A stretch of DNA of 64,000 nucleotides from Cephalopachus bancanus (Eukaryota > Chordata > Mammalia > Primates > Tarsiidae): positions 3,968,001 to 4,032,000 of the forward strand of contig JAPVLO010000007.1 in NCBI GenBank assembly GCA_027257055.1, read 5' to 3'. Below the pieces are notes generated by a model, which was not told the DNA's origin, searched no databases, and saw nothing but the letters and a program-made list of their open reading frames with translations. The translations under genes were made by a program, and so were the position numbers. Below are positions 22,501-31,679 of this stretch, one piece after another (the first letter of the stretch is position 1; every line of letters begins with the position of its first letter).

Positions 22501-22786
22501 GTTTTTTTGAGTTGGAGTCTTACTCTATCGCCCAGACTGGAGTGCAGTGGCCACTCCCAGCCACCGCAGCCTTGGCCTGCTGGGCTCCGGTGATCCTTCC
22601 GTCTCAGCCTTCCAAGTAGCTGGAACTACAGGCGCGCACTACCATGTCCGGCTGATTTTTTGATTTGTTGTAGAGTTGAGGTCTCACCAAGCTGCCCAGG
22701 CGGGTCACGAACCCGCGGGCTCAGGCAATCCACTTACCTCAGCCTCCCAAGGCACAGGATTACAGGCTGAGCCACCGAGCCCGGCT
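22501..22786 (-). mobile_element. Young Alu SINE
   Basis: A complete minus-strand Alu of the local type. It reads GAGTTGGAGTCTTACTC, a hairpin near GTGGCCACTCCCAGCCAC, linker GATTTGTTGTAG, and ends GAGCCCGGCT. The flanks are TTTG-rich on both sides, so the duplication is hard to define. Confidence 0.9.
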
Positions 22787-22796
22787 ATTTTGTTTG

Positions 22797-23040
22797 TTTT
22801 TTAATCAGAGTCTCACTCTGTCACCCAGACTGGAGTGCAGTGGCACGCTCACAGCCACCGCAGCCTCGACTTGCTGGACTCAGGTAATCCTTCAGCTTCA
22901 GCCTTTCAAGTATCTGGAACCACAGGCATGTACCACCATGCCCAGCTAATTTTTTCATTTATTGTAGGGACGAGGTCTTGCCAAGTTGACATGGCTGATC
23001 TCAAATTCCTGGGCTCAAGCAGTCCTCTCGCCACCACACG
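22797..23040 (-). mobile_element. Truncated Alu SINE
   Basis: A minus-strand Alu immediately after the previous one, starting ATCAGAGTCTCACTC. It breaks off in the left arm at CAAGCAGTCCTCTCG. It is diverged from the young type. Confidence 0.8.
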
Positions 23041-23749
23041 CAGTTTGAGAAATGGTTTTAAAATACACAGAGGTGAACTGTATCACGATGTTAGGCATCA
23101 TAAACAGTAGTCTTCTAATTTTTTCTTAATAAATGATATAGCTACAATACTAAGAATTTCAAGTAAGTACATCTGTGTGACTTTTCTTTTGTTTGAGAAT
23201 TCTCTTTGCCCCCAGCCTACTTCCTGAACTGAGCCCACCTCTTACCTCCTCCTCAGCCTCACTCCAACTGCCTGCCCTTCTAACTGTGGTGTCCCTGTGA
23301 CCTCAGGACAAAGGAACAAAAAAATTTTTTTGTTGCTCAGCCTTTTCACTTTTGTTGGTGTTTCTCTGTTCTGTGTTGGGTTTTATTGAGCTGGTCCATC
23401 TTAGAAGTCAGCTCACAGTGGGCAAGAAGCTGAGCCCTGGTGACTTATCTCTGAGTCTTGGATTAGCTACATGTCTGCCTGATCCCCTAGGCTAGCACAA
23501 GACCCTCTTTCCTGGGCTGTGCTGGCTGGCACCTTTCCATGGAGGATGTTCATAATACCTGCTGTACTTTCAACGTCCTCAAGGAGACGGAAGTGACCAC
23601 CTATGTGATTGCTTTTAATTCCCCCGCCCGTCTTAGTAGGTCACATCATGCTATTCAAATAAGAAAGGACTTGGGAAGTTTGGTGCCTGTTTGTTGTTGT
23701 TATTGATATGTGAATTAAGATTGTAACATACTTTTAACTTTACTTTTAG
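23041..23749 (+). other. DIDO1: Intron end before the 5'UTR exon
   Basis: AT-rich intron closing with a good acceptor (CTTTACTTTTAG|GAGC). No other element recognised. Confidence 0.6.
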
Positions 23750-23943
23750 GAGCTTACTCCATGGGAACAGTGTCTAGTTAATCTGAGTTGTTGAAAATAT
23801 GAATCCTGTTACTTGTGAACAGTGACGGACAACAGCAGTGTTGTGAGGCCTGGCTGTCTACTTGGACCAAGAGCTCTCTCAGCCAGAGTTTTTTATTGTA
23901 GTTAGAAATTCCAGGGAAGTGTACAAGCTTTCAGTGAGAGCAG
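23750..23943 (+). other. DIDO1: DIDO1 5'UTR exon (non-coding)
   Basis: This 194-nt exon has a strong acceptor (TACTTTTAG|GAGCTTAC) and a consensus donor (GAGAGCAG|GTAAGTATC), but no long open frame. It lies between the two promoters and the coding start, as expected of a shared 5'UTR exon. It holds two complete short upstream ORFs (ATG 23761 to TAA 23781; ATG 23799 to TGA 23825). It also supplies the stop (TGA 23792-23794) for a third ORF that starts in the P2 exon. Confidence 0.8.
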
Positions 23944-24070
23944 GTAAGTATCAATGCTGTTATACAGTACCAGCAGTGTTTTAACTTAATACACTTGTAT
24001 TTTGTATGTCTAAGGTGGCATTATTTGAAAAGAAACTCATATAATGTAGTATTCATATTTATTTGAAATA

Positions 24071-24386
24071 CAGTTGGTCCTTTGTAACAGGGATTTAAGA
24101 ACTCTGTATCCATCCAACTGCAGATCAGAAAATATGTGGGCCAGTGAAATATGAATGATATATATCTTAAAGAAACAATACAATGTAACAACTGTTTATA
24201 TAATATTTGCATTCTGTTGTATGCTTATAAATAATCTAGAGATGACTTAAAGTATGCAAGAGATTGTGCATAGATTATATGTAAACAGTACACCATTTTA
24301 TAGAAGGGACTTGAGCATCTGTGGATTTTGGTATCCGAGAGGAGTCCTGGGCCCCATCCCCCATATATCTCGAGGGATTGCTATAT
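24071..24386 (+). mobile_element. Tigger/MER44-like DNA transposon remnant
   Basis: It begins CAGTTGGTCCTTTGTAAC and runs through GTATTG-, TAATCTAGAGATGACTTAAAGTAT- and GGACTTGAGCATCTGTGG-like segments to a terminus near GGGATTGCTATAT. These match my memory of short non-autonomous pogo/Tigger elements such as MER44. The family name is from recall only. Confidence 0.6.
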
Positions 24387-25514
24387 TCTAAACTTTTGCC
24401 TAAGGTTTTTAGGTAAGTGTTTAACCATCTGTTACGGTTTTGATTCCAAGTGCTTATTTTTGCACTGGTTATTTTATTAGTGCTTATGCATAGACCTTGT
24501 GTATTCTCTTTGATGAGGACTAAATTTTGCTGAAAAGAACTCTCTTTGCAGAAGGTTGTCTATCATCAAGGGGGCACCTTTCTTTCCTTGACCCTGCTTG
24601 GGCCTCACAGGGTCCCATGGGGAGGGACTGCAGACCATATGCCCTTCTGGGTTGAAGGCTGACGTGAATCCCTCAAATTGTATGAGAACTAAGACTTGAA
24701 GATGACTCTCAAGTTTGTTGTAAATTTGTTGGTTTGCACAAGCAGAATAACTTTTCCTAAAAGTAAAATTTCTTTCAAGAATGATATATAGACCACTTCA
24801 CTTGATGTGACTGAAGAACTGCCGTGCTACATATATTTGTATGGAGCATCTGCTTTTCATGCACTTCCTCACACTTAAGACCCATGGCCCCTTGAGGTCA
24901 GCATTGCCTCCTGGGTGAGAGCAGTCCACGTGGTGTGCCCAGGACTACCTGGCTGGCAGGGGAAGCCCCTTCTTGTCGACCACTGTGGTGCTAGCTCATG
25001 AAGTTCTGCTATGTGCTCCAGGCGGCCTCAGGCGCTGTCGCTGAGGGAGTAACTGTTGGTACCTGATTTAGCTTAGTGGTGTCCCTTAACTGTAACATTA
25101 ACCACCTCAGGTGACCAAAGAAGTGATGTGGTCCTTGCCTCTGTGGCTGACCTGCAGTGTGGCCGGGCATGCAGGGTGCAGAGACCTTTGTCAGGCGGCA
25201 TCTGTAACTGGACAGGAACTGTAAAGTGACGACACTTGGAGGGAAGCAAGGAAAAACAAGATTGCAGGTGATTTTAAATGTTGTGTATTTTGTATTTTTC
25301 AGGTTTTCCTTTGTACCCGTTCTTCCCCTAGAATGGAACATGGCATAAAGTCAGAGTCATCATCAGCATTTAAATGTGATTGAATCCTGAACAGCTTGAA
25401 AGGGAATTCTCAAGGTAGATACCATCTTGTTCAAGTTTTGTCATTTCCTTTAGTAACCTATTAGAAGGTAAGAAGAGTAGAGAAAGGCTGTTGCCTAGGC
25501 CAGTCTTTCCCAAG

Positions 25515-25860
25515 GATCCCAGTTATCTGTTGCTGCTGACACTGTTTCCAGCACTCAGTGGATGACAACAAGGTCCCTTTCATGTCTCACCACCTTGTGG
25601 GTCAGAAATCCTCTCACTTGTGACCACGAGGGTCACTTGGCACGCTGCCATCAGCAGGGCTGGTGTGGAGGGTCCAAGATGGGGCCCCTCCTAGCCTGGT
25701 CCTGGGCCGGGTGAGCAGGCTGAAAGCCAGGACTCAGTTGGATCTTCCCCTCTCCACGTGGTTTCTCCAACAAGGTGCTCAGCAGCCCAGGGCTCCAGAC
25801 TCCAAAGTCCAGAGTAGATGTGCAGGCCTGGACCAAACTGGCATAGCATCTCGGTCACTG
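25515..25860 (+). repeat. Degenerate ancient interspersed repeat (family uncertain)
   Basis: Phrases such as CAGTTATCTGTTGCTGCTGA, TTGTGGGTCAGAAATCC and CTCTCCACGTGGTTTCTCC resemble an old dispersed repeat whose copies begin CAGTTATCTATTGCTGCATA. A second, weaker copy seems to lie near 29371-29700. I cannot name the family with confidence. Confidence 0.35.
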
Positions 25861-26244
25861 AGTTCCAAGCTGCCACACCTTGTGTCTATCACCCCCAGTG
25901 TTTTGTTCATGTCCTTAGACTGCTGTGCTGTTAATTGCTTAAAATTTTTCCTACTATTTGTCTTGTGAAGCCTTGTTCTAAGCAGTTAAATGGCAGAGTT
26001 ACACAGCTAATGTCCTAGCTGTTTTCTTGCTAATCATTAGCTATAGCACTCTCAACATTTTCTCTATGAATCATTTGAGTCCTCCCACGTAGCTCACATC
26101 AGGAGATGCTAGTCTGCAGGCCTTGCTCAAGGGCAGCCCCATCCTTGAGAGTCAGTCTGGGTCGTCCCTGCCTGTGTCTGTGCATGGAGCGCATATTTGG
26201 GGCTTGTGTGTTGCTTGTGATATGATTATATTTTGTCAGTAGGT

Positions 26245-27071
26245 ATGGAGGAGAAAAGTGATGCGAGCACCGAGGAAGCTCCCAAGGCCATCAAGCCCAC
26301 AAGTAAAGAGTTCAGGAAAACATGGGGTTTCCGAAGAACCACCATTGCCAAGCGCGAGGGCGCAGGGGACGCGGAGGCCGACCCTCTGGAGCGGCCACCG
26401 CAGCAGCAGCTTGGCCTGTCTCTGCGGCGTAGCGGGCGGCAGCCGAAGCGCACCGAGCGTGTGCAGGAGTTTCTCACCACGGTCCGACGCCGGGGGAGGA
26501 GGAGTGCGCCTGTCTCCCTGGAGGATTCCAGCGAGCCAACGTCTTGTCCAGTCACAGATGCTGAGACTGCCTCAGAAGGGAGTGTGGAGAGCACTTCCGA
26601 GATGAGGAGTGGTCCCAGGACTGCTTCCGCAAGTATGAAGGAACGGCCAGCCTCTTCTGAAAAGGCCAAGGGAGGTGATGACGAGGATGACACCTCTGAC
26701 AGTGACAGTGATGGCCTGACCTTGAAAGAACTTCAGAATCGCCTTCGGAGAAAGCGGGAGCAGGAGCCCCCCGAGAGGCCCCTGAGAAGTGTCCAGAATC
26801 GCCTGCGGAAGAAGCGCCGGGAGGAGGACCCCACAGACACTGTGGGCATTGAGACTGGCAGCGCTGTTGAGAGTGCCCTGCCCAGCAAACCAGAGCCCGA
26901 GAAGGATTCCGGGGCTGCGGTGCAGACTGGAAAGGATGACAGAGAGATGCTGGAGGGGAGGGCAGCTCCTGGGATCAAAGATGAGGAGCCCCGAGGCAGG
27001 CCTAAGCCTGAGTGTGAGGTTTACGACCCCAATGCTCTGTACTGCATATGCCGCCAGCCTCACAACAACAG
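26245..27071 (+). CDS. DIDO1: DIDO1 first coding exon (residues 1-276)
   Basis: The ATG at 26245 begins MEEKSDASTEEAPKAIKPTS. From residue 11 on (EAPKAIKPTSKEFRKTWGF) this is the conserved DIDO1 N-terminus, so I chose this start over an in-frame TTG upstream. The exon has an acceptor at TTTTGTCAG (exon from 26240) and ends CAACAACAG|GTGGGT. It encodes an acidic Ser/Asp stretch (DDEDDTSDSDSDG), two basic clusters suited to nuclear import (LQNRLRRKREQ and QNRLRKKRREED), and the first two zinc-binding Cys of the PHD finger (Cys267, Cys269 in YCICRQPHNNR). Confidence 0.96.
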
Positions 27072-27437
27072 GTGGGTTGCGGGGGTGCCCGCCTCTGGGG
27101 CTCTGCCAAGCAGTCCCAGAAATCCAAGGGGTCTAAAGAGTTAGAAAGCTAGCCGGACTTGGTGGCTCAGCCTGTAATCCCATGCTTTGGGAGGCTGACG
27201 TGAGTGGATTGCCTGATCCTGCGGGTTCGAGACCCACCTGGGCAACTTGGCGAGACCTCATCTCTACAATAAATCAAAAATTAGCCAGGCATGGTAGCAC
27301 GCACCTTAGTTCCGGCTACTTGGAAGGCTGAGGCGGAAGGATCACCAGAACCCAGCAGGTCGAGGCTGCAATGGCCGGGAGTGGCCACTGCACTCCAGTC
27401 TGGGCGATGGAGTGAGACTCAAACTCAAACTCAAACT

Positions 27438-27471
<34 letters not shown>

Positions 27472-28046
27472 TTAGAAAGCCAGATGGGATGAGCCATCTG
27501 TTATGAGCAAGTGGTCATTAAAAAAGAAAGCCAAGGAACAGATCAGGGCTGCCCAGGCTTCCTCTCCGTTCTGGTAGCCACAGGCCACATGTAGTCCTGC
27601 CTCAGTGTGTGGACTGTGTGCAGCCATTGGCTCCTGTGCCACCAGTGCAGAGGAGGTCTTCACACTGAGACCTATCCGTGCACCGCTCCAGTCAGTTCCT
27701 TAGGAGAGTTAGTGGAGGGCTGTGTGCAGACCATGCTTGGCCCCCAGTATGGACATGTAGACAACTTCGAGCTTTTCTAGGAGTGGATGTCGGGGAGGCT
27801 GGATGGAATTCAGGTTACTGGTTAGTCTGGGTGGGATGCCTTAAAGTCTGAGGCTCACTCTTAAAAGGTTCTAGTCTCAGAAGCAATGGAGCAAGTGTGG
27901 TTGAATGTTAGTAAAATTGAGAGAAGAGCATATGGGTATTCTAGCTGTTTCTAGAATGGACTTTAAAACCCTTCTGACTTACTAATGCTGAGAAGTGAGA
28001 GTTGGCCACTCCCCGGTCCTGATGTCTAGTTACTTTGTGACTTCAG
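27072..28046 (+). other. DIDO1: Intron after first coding exon
   Basis: GTGGGT to TGACTTCAG. It splits the PHD finger after HNNR. It holds one young Alu (27150-27465) starting 78 bases after the donor. Confidence 0.9.
27150..27465 (+). mobile_element. Young Alu SINE with long A tail
   Basis: A complete plus-strand Alu of the local type. A 15-base duplication, AAAGAGTTAGAAAGC, is perfect at 27135-27149 and 27466-27480. Before the ~27-base A tail the element ends in four CTCAAA hexamers (27418-27441), a small tail expansion. It is one of the youngest insertions in the window. Confidence 0.93.
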
Positions 28047-28368
28047 GTTTATGATTTGCTGTGATCGCTGTGAAGAATGGTTTCACGGTGACTGTGTGGG
28101 CATTTCTGAGGCTCGAGGGAGGCTCTTGGAGAGGAATGGGGAAGATTACATCTGCCCGAACTGCACCATCCTGCAAGTGCAGGACGAGACTAACTCAGAG
28201 GCCGCCGATCAGCAGGAGCCTATGTTTAGACCTGGAGATGCTGACGGCACAGATTTCACGAGCATAGGGACAGTGGAACAGAAAAGCAGCGAAGACCAGG
28301 GGATCAAGGGGAGAATTGAGAAGGCTGCGAACCCCAGCAGCAAGAAGAAGCTTAAGATCTTTCAGCCT
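28047..28368 (+). CDS. DIDO1: DIDO1 coding exon, rest of PHD finger (residues 276-383)
   Basis: This exon completes the C4HC3 PHD finger. FMICCDRCEEWFHGDCVGIS supplies Cys281, Cys284, His289 and Cys292, and YICPNC supplies Cys312 and Cys315, so all eight zinc ligands are present. Trp287 in EEWFHG is the usual aromatic residue for methyl-lysine binding (family knowledge: H3K4me3). It is followed by an acidic linker and the basic SSKKKLKIFQP end. Borders are CTTCAG|GTTTATG and CAGCCT|GTGAGT. Confidence 0.97.
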
Positions 28369-30118
28369 GTGAGTATGCGTCCCCAAGGCGAGCATGGGTC
28401 GGGCTGGTGGGGCTCAGACATGCTGCTGGTGACATCCTAGGCAGTGCTGTGCCCTGCTCCAGGCTCCACCCCACACCGTCCGCACGAGGACTTTTTTTAA
28501 ACCCTATCTCCTTCCTAGACTATTGTAGACTTAATTTTTTAAAACTAGACTTTCTTTTGTACTCTCTATGTTACTTGTGTTGCATAGATATTTGCAGAAC
28601 TGTTTTTGAGTCATTGCAGTACCCACACCTCCATCACCCCAGCACCATCCAAGCTTCCTCAAGATGCTTATGGCAGCTTCTGGGGTGCTTGTGTTCTGCC
28701 TTGCAGCTGTGCTTGCTTGGCCTCCCCTTCTTACCTGGTCTTCACGCTCCTCTGGGGCACAGACTTTGATCAAGTTACCACACCATCAGCTGCTGCTGCC
28801 GCAAGAGCTGTCTCATGCTCAGCGAGTCTCCACTTCAGCTCCTGAGAGGGCAGGTGGCTCAGCAGGTCTTTAGCTGGGCCTTCCCGGGGTCCCTGGCCTG
28901 GCCCTAACCTCTTGGCCTCCTGTCCTCCAGCAGGTGTTGAGTGTGCAGAAGGCTTTGAGATCACTGTGTTGGTTGTAGGGTGGAGTGTGGGAGACCTGGG
29001 CCCTTGAATGACCATGTTCTAGGGGTGAGAGGGACTCAGTGGAAATGCCATTTTCACAGTGAAGATCACACTTAGCTGGTAAGAAATTAATGGAAATGTT
29101 AAACTGATGGAAACAGTAATCAGTTACACGTCTGTATTGTTGATGTGTTTGACATAAGCCACATAAGCCTAAATTTGATTCTAAGTAAAACTTAGATTCT
29201 GTGGAGGAAAAGCAATTATGTTAAATGTTTAATTTGATAAATAGGTTTTTCTCAAATACCTTTGGGGAACATGCTCATGTGTATTTATTTAGTCTTGACC
29301 ATCAAAACGTGCTTTAGTCATTGTAAGCAGAAGCAGTCAGCTCTACTTCTTGTGGTGTGTCAGTATCCTGTTATTGAATGACAAACTACCACAGATTTAC
29401 CTGACACCAGCACACAGTCATAGCCTCAGGTCCACAAGTAGCCTCTGCTCAGGACGTTCAAGACTGCAGTCAGGGTGTTGCTGGGACTGTGGTCTCCTGA
29501 GGGCCTGGGTTGGGGAATGACTTCCTTCAGAAACTCTCACCTTGCTTAGCATATAAGGAATATCCCTTGCATTGTATGTGGCATGCTTATACGAAAGCAG
29601 TCTTCATTGTTCATCTGATATTCCCGCAGAATTGGCCTCTTTTGCTTCTGTTGGCAACCTTAGCCTCAGTCCTGGCCATGGTAGCTTTCTGAGAACGACC
29701 CAGTTAACCTCAAAAGTATCAGAGGAGCCATCTCTCTTCCAGAAAGCCCTTCCCGCCTTTTAAGGGTTTTTACCTGGTTAAGTCAGACCATTTTTGACTC
29801 AGCCATCCCATTTGGACCTTGATTACATCTGCAAAATCCCTGAAGGTGGCCGTGCAGCAGAAGCTTAACTGTAGGTCTATAGGCCTAGGGCCACCAGAGA
29901 TGGCAGGGCAGACAGTTAAGATGGCGGTGCCTTCCCCAGGGGAAATAGACTCATAGCTTGAATAAACAAAGGTAAAAAGTTCATTCAAAGTAAAAATACT
30001 TCTAGTATCTCTCACTTGCAAACAGTGGCCTTGTTACCACAGAAAAGCGATTTTACACACTGCTCTAACTGCTGCAGTTGGCAAGGATGTTGCTTGATTC
30101 GCCTGTTTTATTCTGCAG
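28369..30118 (+). other. DIDO1: Intron
   Basis: GTGAGTATG to TTATTCTGCAG. It contains a possible degenerate ancient repeat near 29371-29700 and a YY1-like AAGATGGCGG at about 29919-29928. No exon recognised. Confidence 0.85.
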
Positions 30119-30331
30119 GTTGTGGAGGCTCCTGGTGCCTCGAACTGTATTGGCCCAGGGTGCGCCAAGGTGGCGCAACCTGACTCAGTTTACTGCAGCA
30201 ACGACTGTATTCTTAAGCATGCTGCAGTGACTATGAAATTTCTAAGTTCAGGTAAAGAACAAAAACCAAAGCCTAAAGAAAAGGTGAAGATGAAGCTAGA
30301 CAAGCCCAGTCTTCTAAAGTGTAGTGTTCAG
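30119..30331 (+). CDS. DIDO1: DIDO1 coding exon, Cys-rich segment (residues 384-454)
   Basis: It begins VVEAPGASNCIGPGC and continues AQPDSVYCSNDCILKHA, a conserved Cys-rich patch downstream of the PHD finger that could hold a metal ion. A Lys-rich stretch (KEQKPKPKEKVKMK) follows. Borders are TTCTGCAG|GTTGTG and TGTTCAG|GTAAGT, phase 0 on both sides. Confidence 0.96.
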
Positions 30332-31355
30332 GTAAGTCGGCCAGGACTGGTCATTTGAACAGGGATGCAAAAAGTATGTCCATGTGGTTTTTCATCTAGT
30401 GGTTTATATTGAAGTGTAGAATGTAGAGGTGGCAGGTGTAGACATGATGCAGGTGGTCTCACCTTTACTCATGTCTTCTGTCCACTAGTTTTCTTTACCC
30501 ATTATCAGAAGGATTATTTAATATTAATGCAGTAAAGTACATGCGGGCACTTGGCCACTGCTGGAAAAATGCGAGAATTCAGGACACAGTACAGTCTCAT
30601 GGGAAGAGGAGGCACCTGCCTACAGGAGTTTGTGCAGACAGCGGGTACCCAGGCGGGCGAGGTGGGGATCCTGGGCAAGGCCAAGTGCTATGTTTAAGAC
30701 CCAGTTCTCAAAACTGTCACGTTCTGAAGCTCCTTGTGATTTGGGAAGAATCCAGAGATTGAGATCCATGTCGCTGCATTATTATGTGTGTGACAGGCAG
30801 AGCATGTCTAGCGCTGCCTAGCGAGTTTCCTTAATAGTTTTCAAAAACTTGGTTGACTTTTAAATGGCTAAATTGTTAGGGCTGACAATTGTGGATTATA
30901 AACTGCCAAAGAAACAGTCTCTCTGACAGCTAAAGGGATGTATAGCACCACCCAGCTGCCACCCCCTGCCCCCAGGTATCTCCCACTGCACTTGGTCCCG
31001 TTCCACCTTGGCCCCTTGGGTGTAGGCATAGCCTTGCACCGGCCTCTACTGTCTGTTTCCTGGCCACTTGCTCCGACAGCTCATACTCTGTCTTCTTGAC
31101 AGCCTCATACCCTAGCAGGGTTACAGATGATTCTGTTTCTGGGGCCTCCATGTTGCTTTAGTAGTTAGAATCCTCATATTACATGGGAAAACAAGACCCA
31201 CTGTATATGCACATGCAGCAAACTGTTGCTGAGCAGACGCAACACACAAGTTGGGGTGGGTGGGAAGTGGTGGGATTGTGACCTGTAGTGCTGGTGAGAT
31301 GGCGCAGAGGTGTAATTTCTGTCCTTGTAATGATTGGGCTTTACTGATTATTCAG
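30332..31355 (+). other. DIDO1: Intron
   Basis: GTAAGTCGG to TGATTATTCAG. No repeat or other exon recognised. Confidence 0.88.
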
Positions 31356-31569
31356 GCAGGCATTAAAATCTCTTCTATGCACAAGAGACCAGCTCCAGAA
31401 AAAAAAGAAAACACAGTGAAGAAGGCGATGGTGGCGCCTTCTCGGAACGAAGTCCTTGGGAAGGAAGCAGCTTGTGAGAGCAGCACGCCATCGTGGGCAA
31501 GCGACCACAATTACAATGCAGTTAAGCCAGAAAAGACTGCTGCTCCCTCGCCGTCACTGTTGTTTAAAT
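31356..31569 (+). CDS. DIDO1: DIDO1 coding exon (residues 455-525), donor version
   Basis: It encodes AGIKISSMHKRPAPEKK through SWASDHNYNAVKPEKTAAP to SPSLLFK, then one base of the next codon. The weak-to-moderate donor AAAT|GTATGTATC leads to the acceptor at 39867. If this donor is not used, the frame continues into the intron to give the short isoform. Confidence 0.95.
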
Positions 31570-31679
31570 GTATGTATCGCCTAGGGGCTGGCCTCCTGGA
31601 TCCCTCCCGTTCTTTCTGGATAGCCTCTCTGGGCGTGTCCAGGACTAGGAGGTGCAGCTGTGTGTTCCTGCTGTGGTGA
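31356..31679 (+). CDS. DIDO1: DIDO1 short-isoform 3' terminal exon (read-through, total 561 aa)
   Basis: Read-through of the donor at 31570 keeps the frame open for 36 more residues (CMYRLGAGLL...RRCSCVFLLW) to a TGA at 31677-31679. The total coding length is 561 residues, essentially the size of the known short human isoform (562 aa by recall). That isoform keeps the PHD finger and nuclear signals but lacks the TFIIS-like and SPOC domains. Candidate poly(A) signals downstream are ATTAAA at 32472 and AATAAA at 34480 and 34617. The tail's survival as an open frame supports real use. Confidence 0.75.
   Translation, partial: AGIKISSMHKRPAPEKKENTVKKAMVAPSRNEVLGKEAACESSTPSWASDHNYNAVKPEKTAAPSPSLLFKCMYRLGAGLLDPSRSFWIASLGVSRTRRCSCVFLLW

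Larger units (their letters stand above)
23944..26239 (+). other. DIDO1: Intron before first coding exon
   Basis: This intron runs from GTAAGTATC at 23944 to TTTTGTCAG before 26240. It contains a Tigger/MER44-like element and a degenerate old repeat. No further exon is seen. Confidence 0.75.

Noticed and set aside
26233..26244. Upstream in-frame TTG start giving four extra N-terminal residues
   Set aside because: It lies across the acceptor TTTTGTCAG, is not an ATG, and the ATG at 26245 gives the expected N-terminus.
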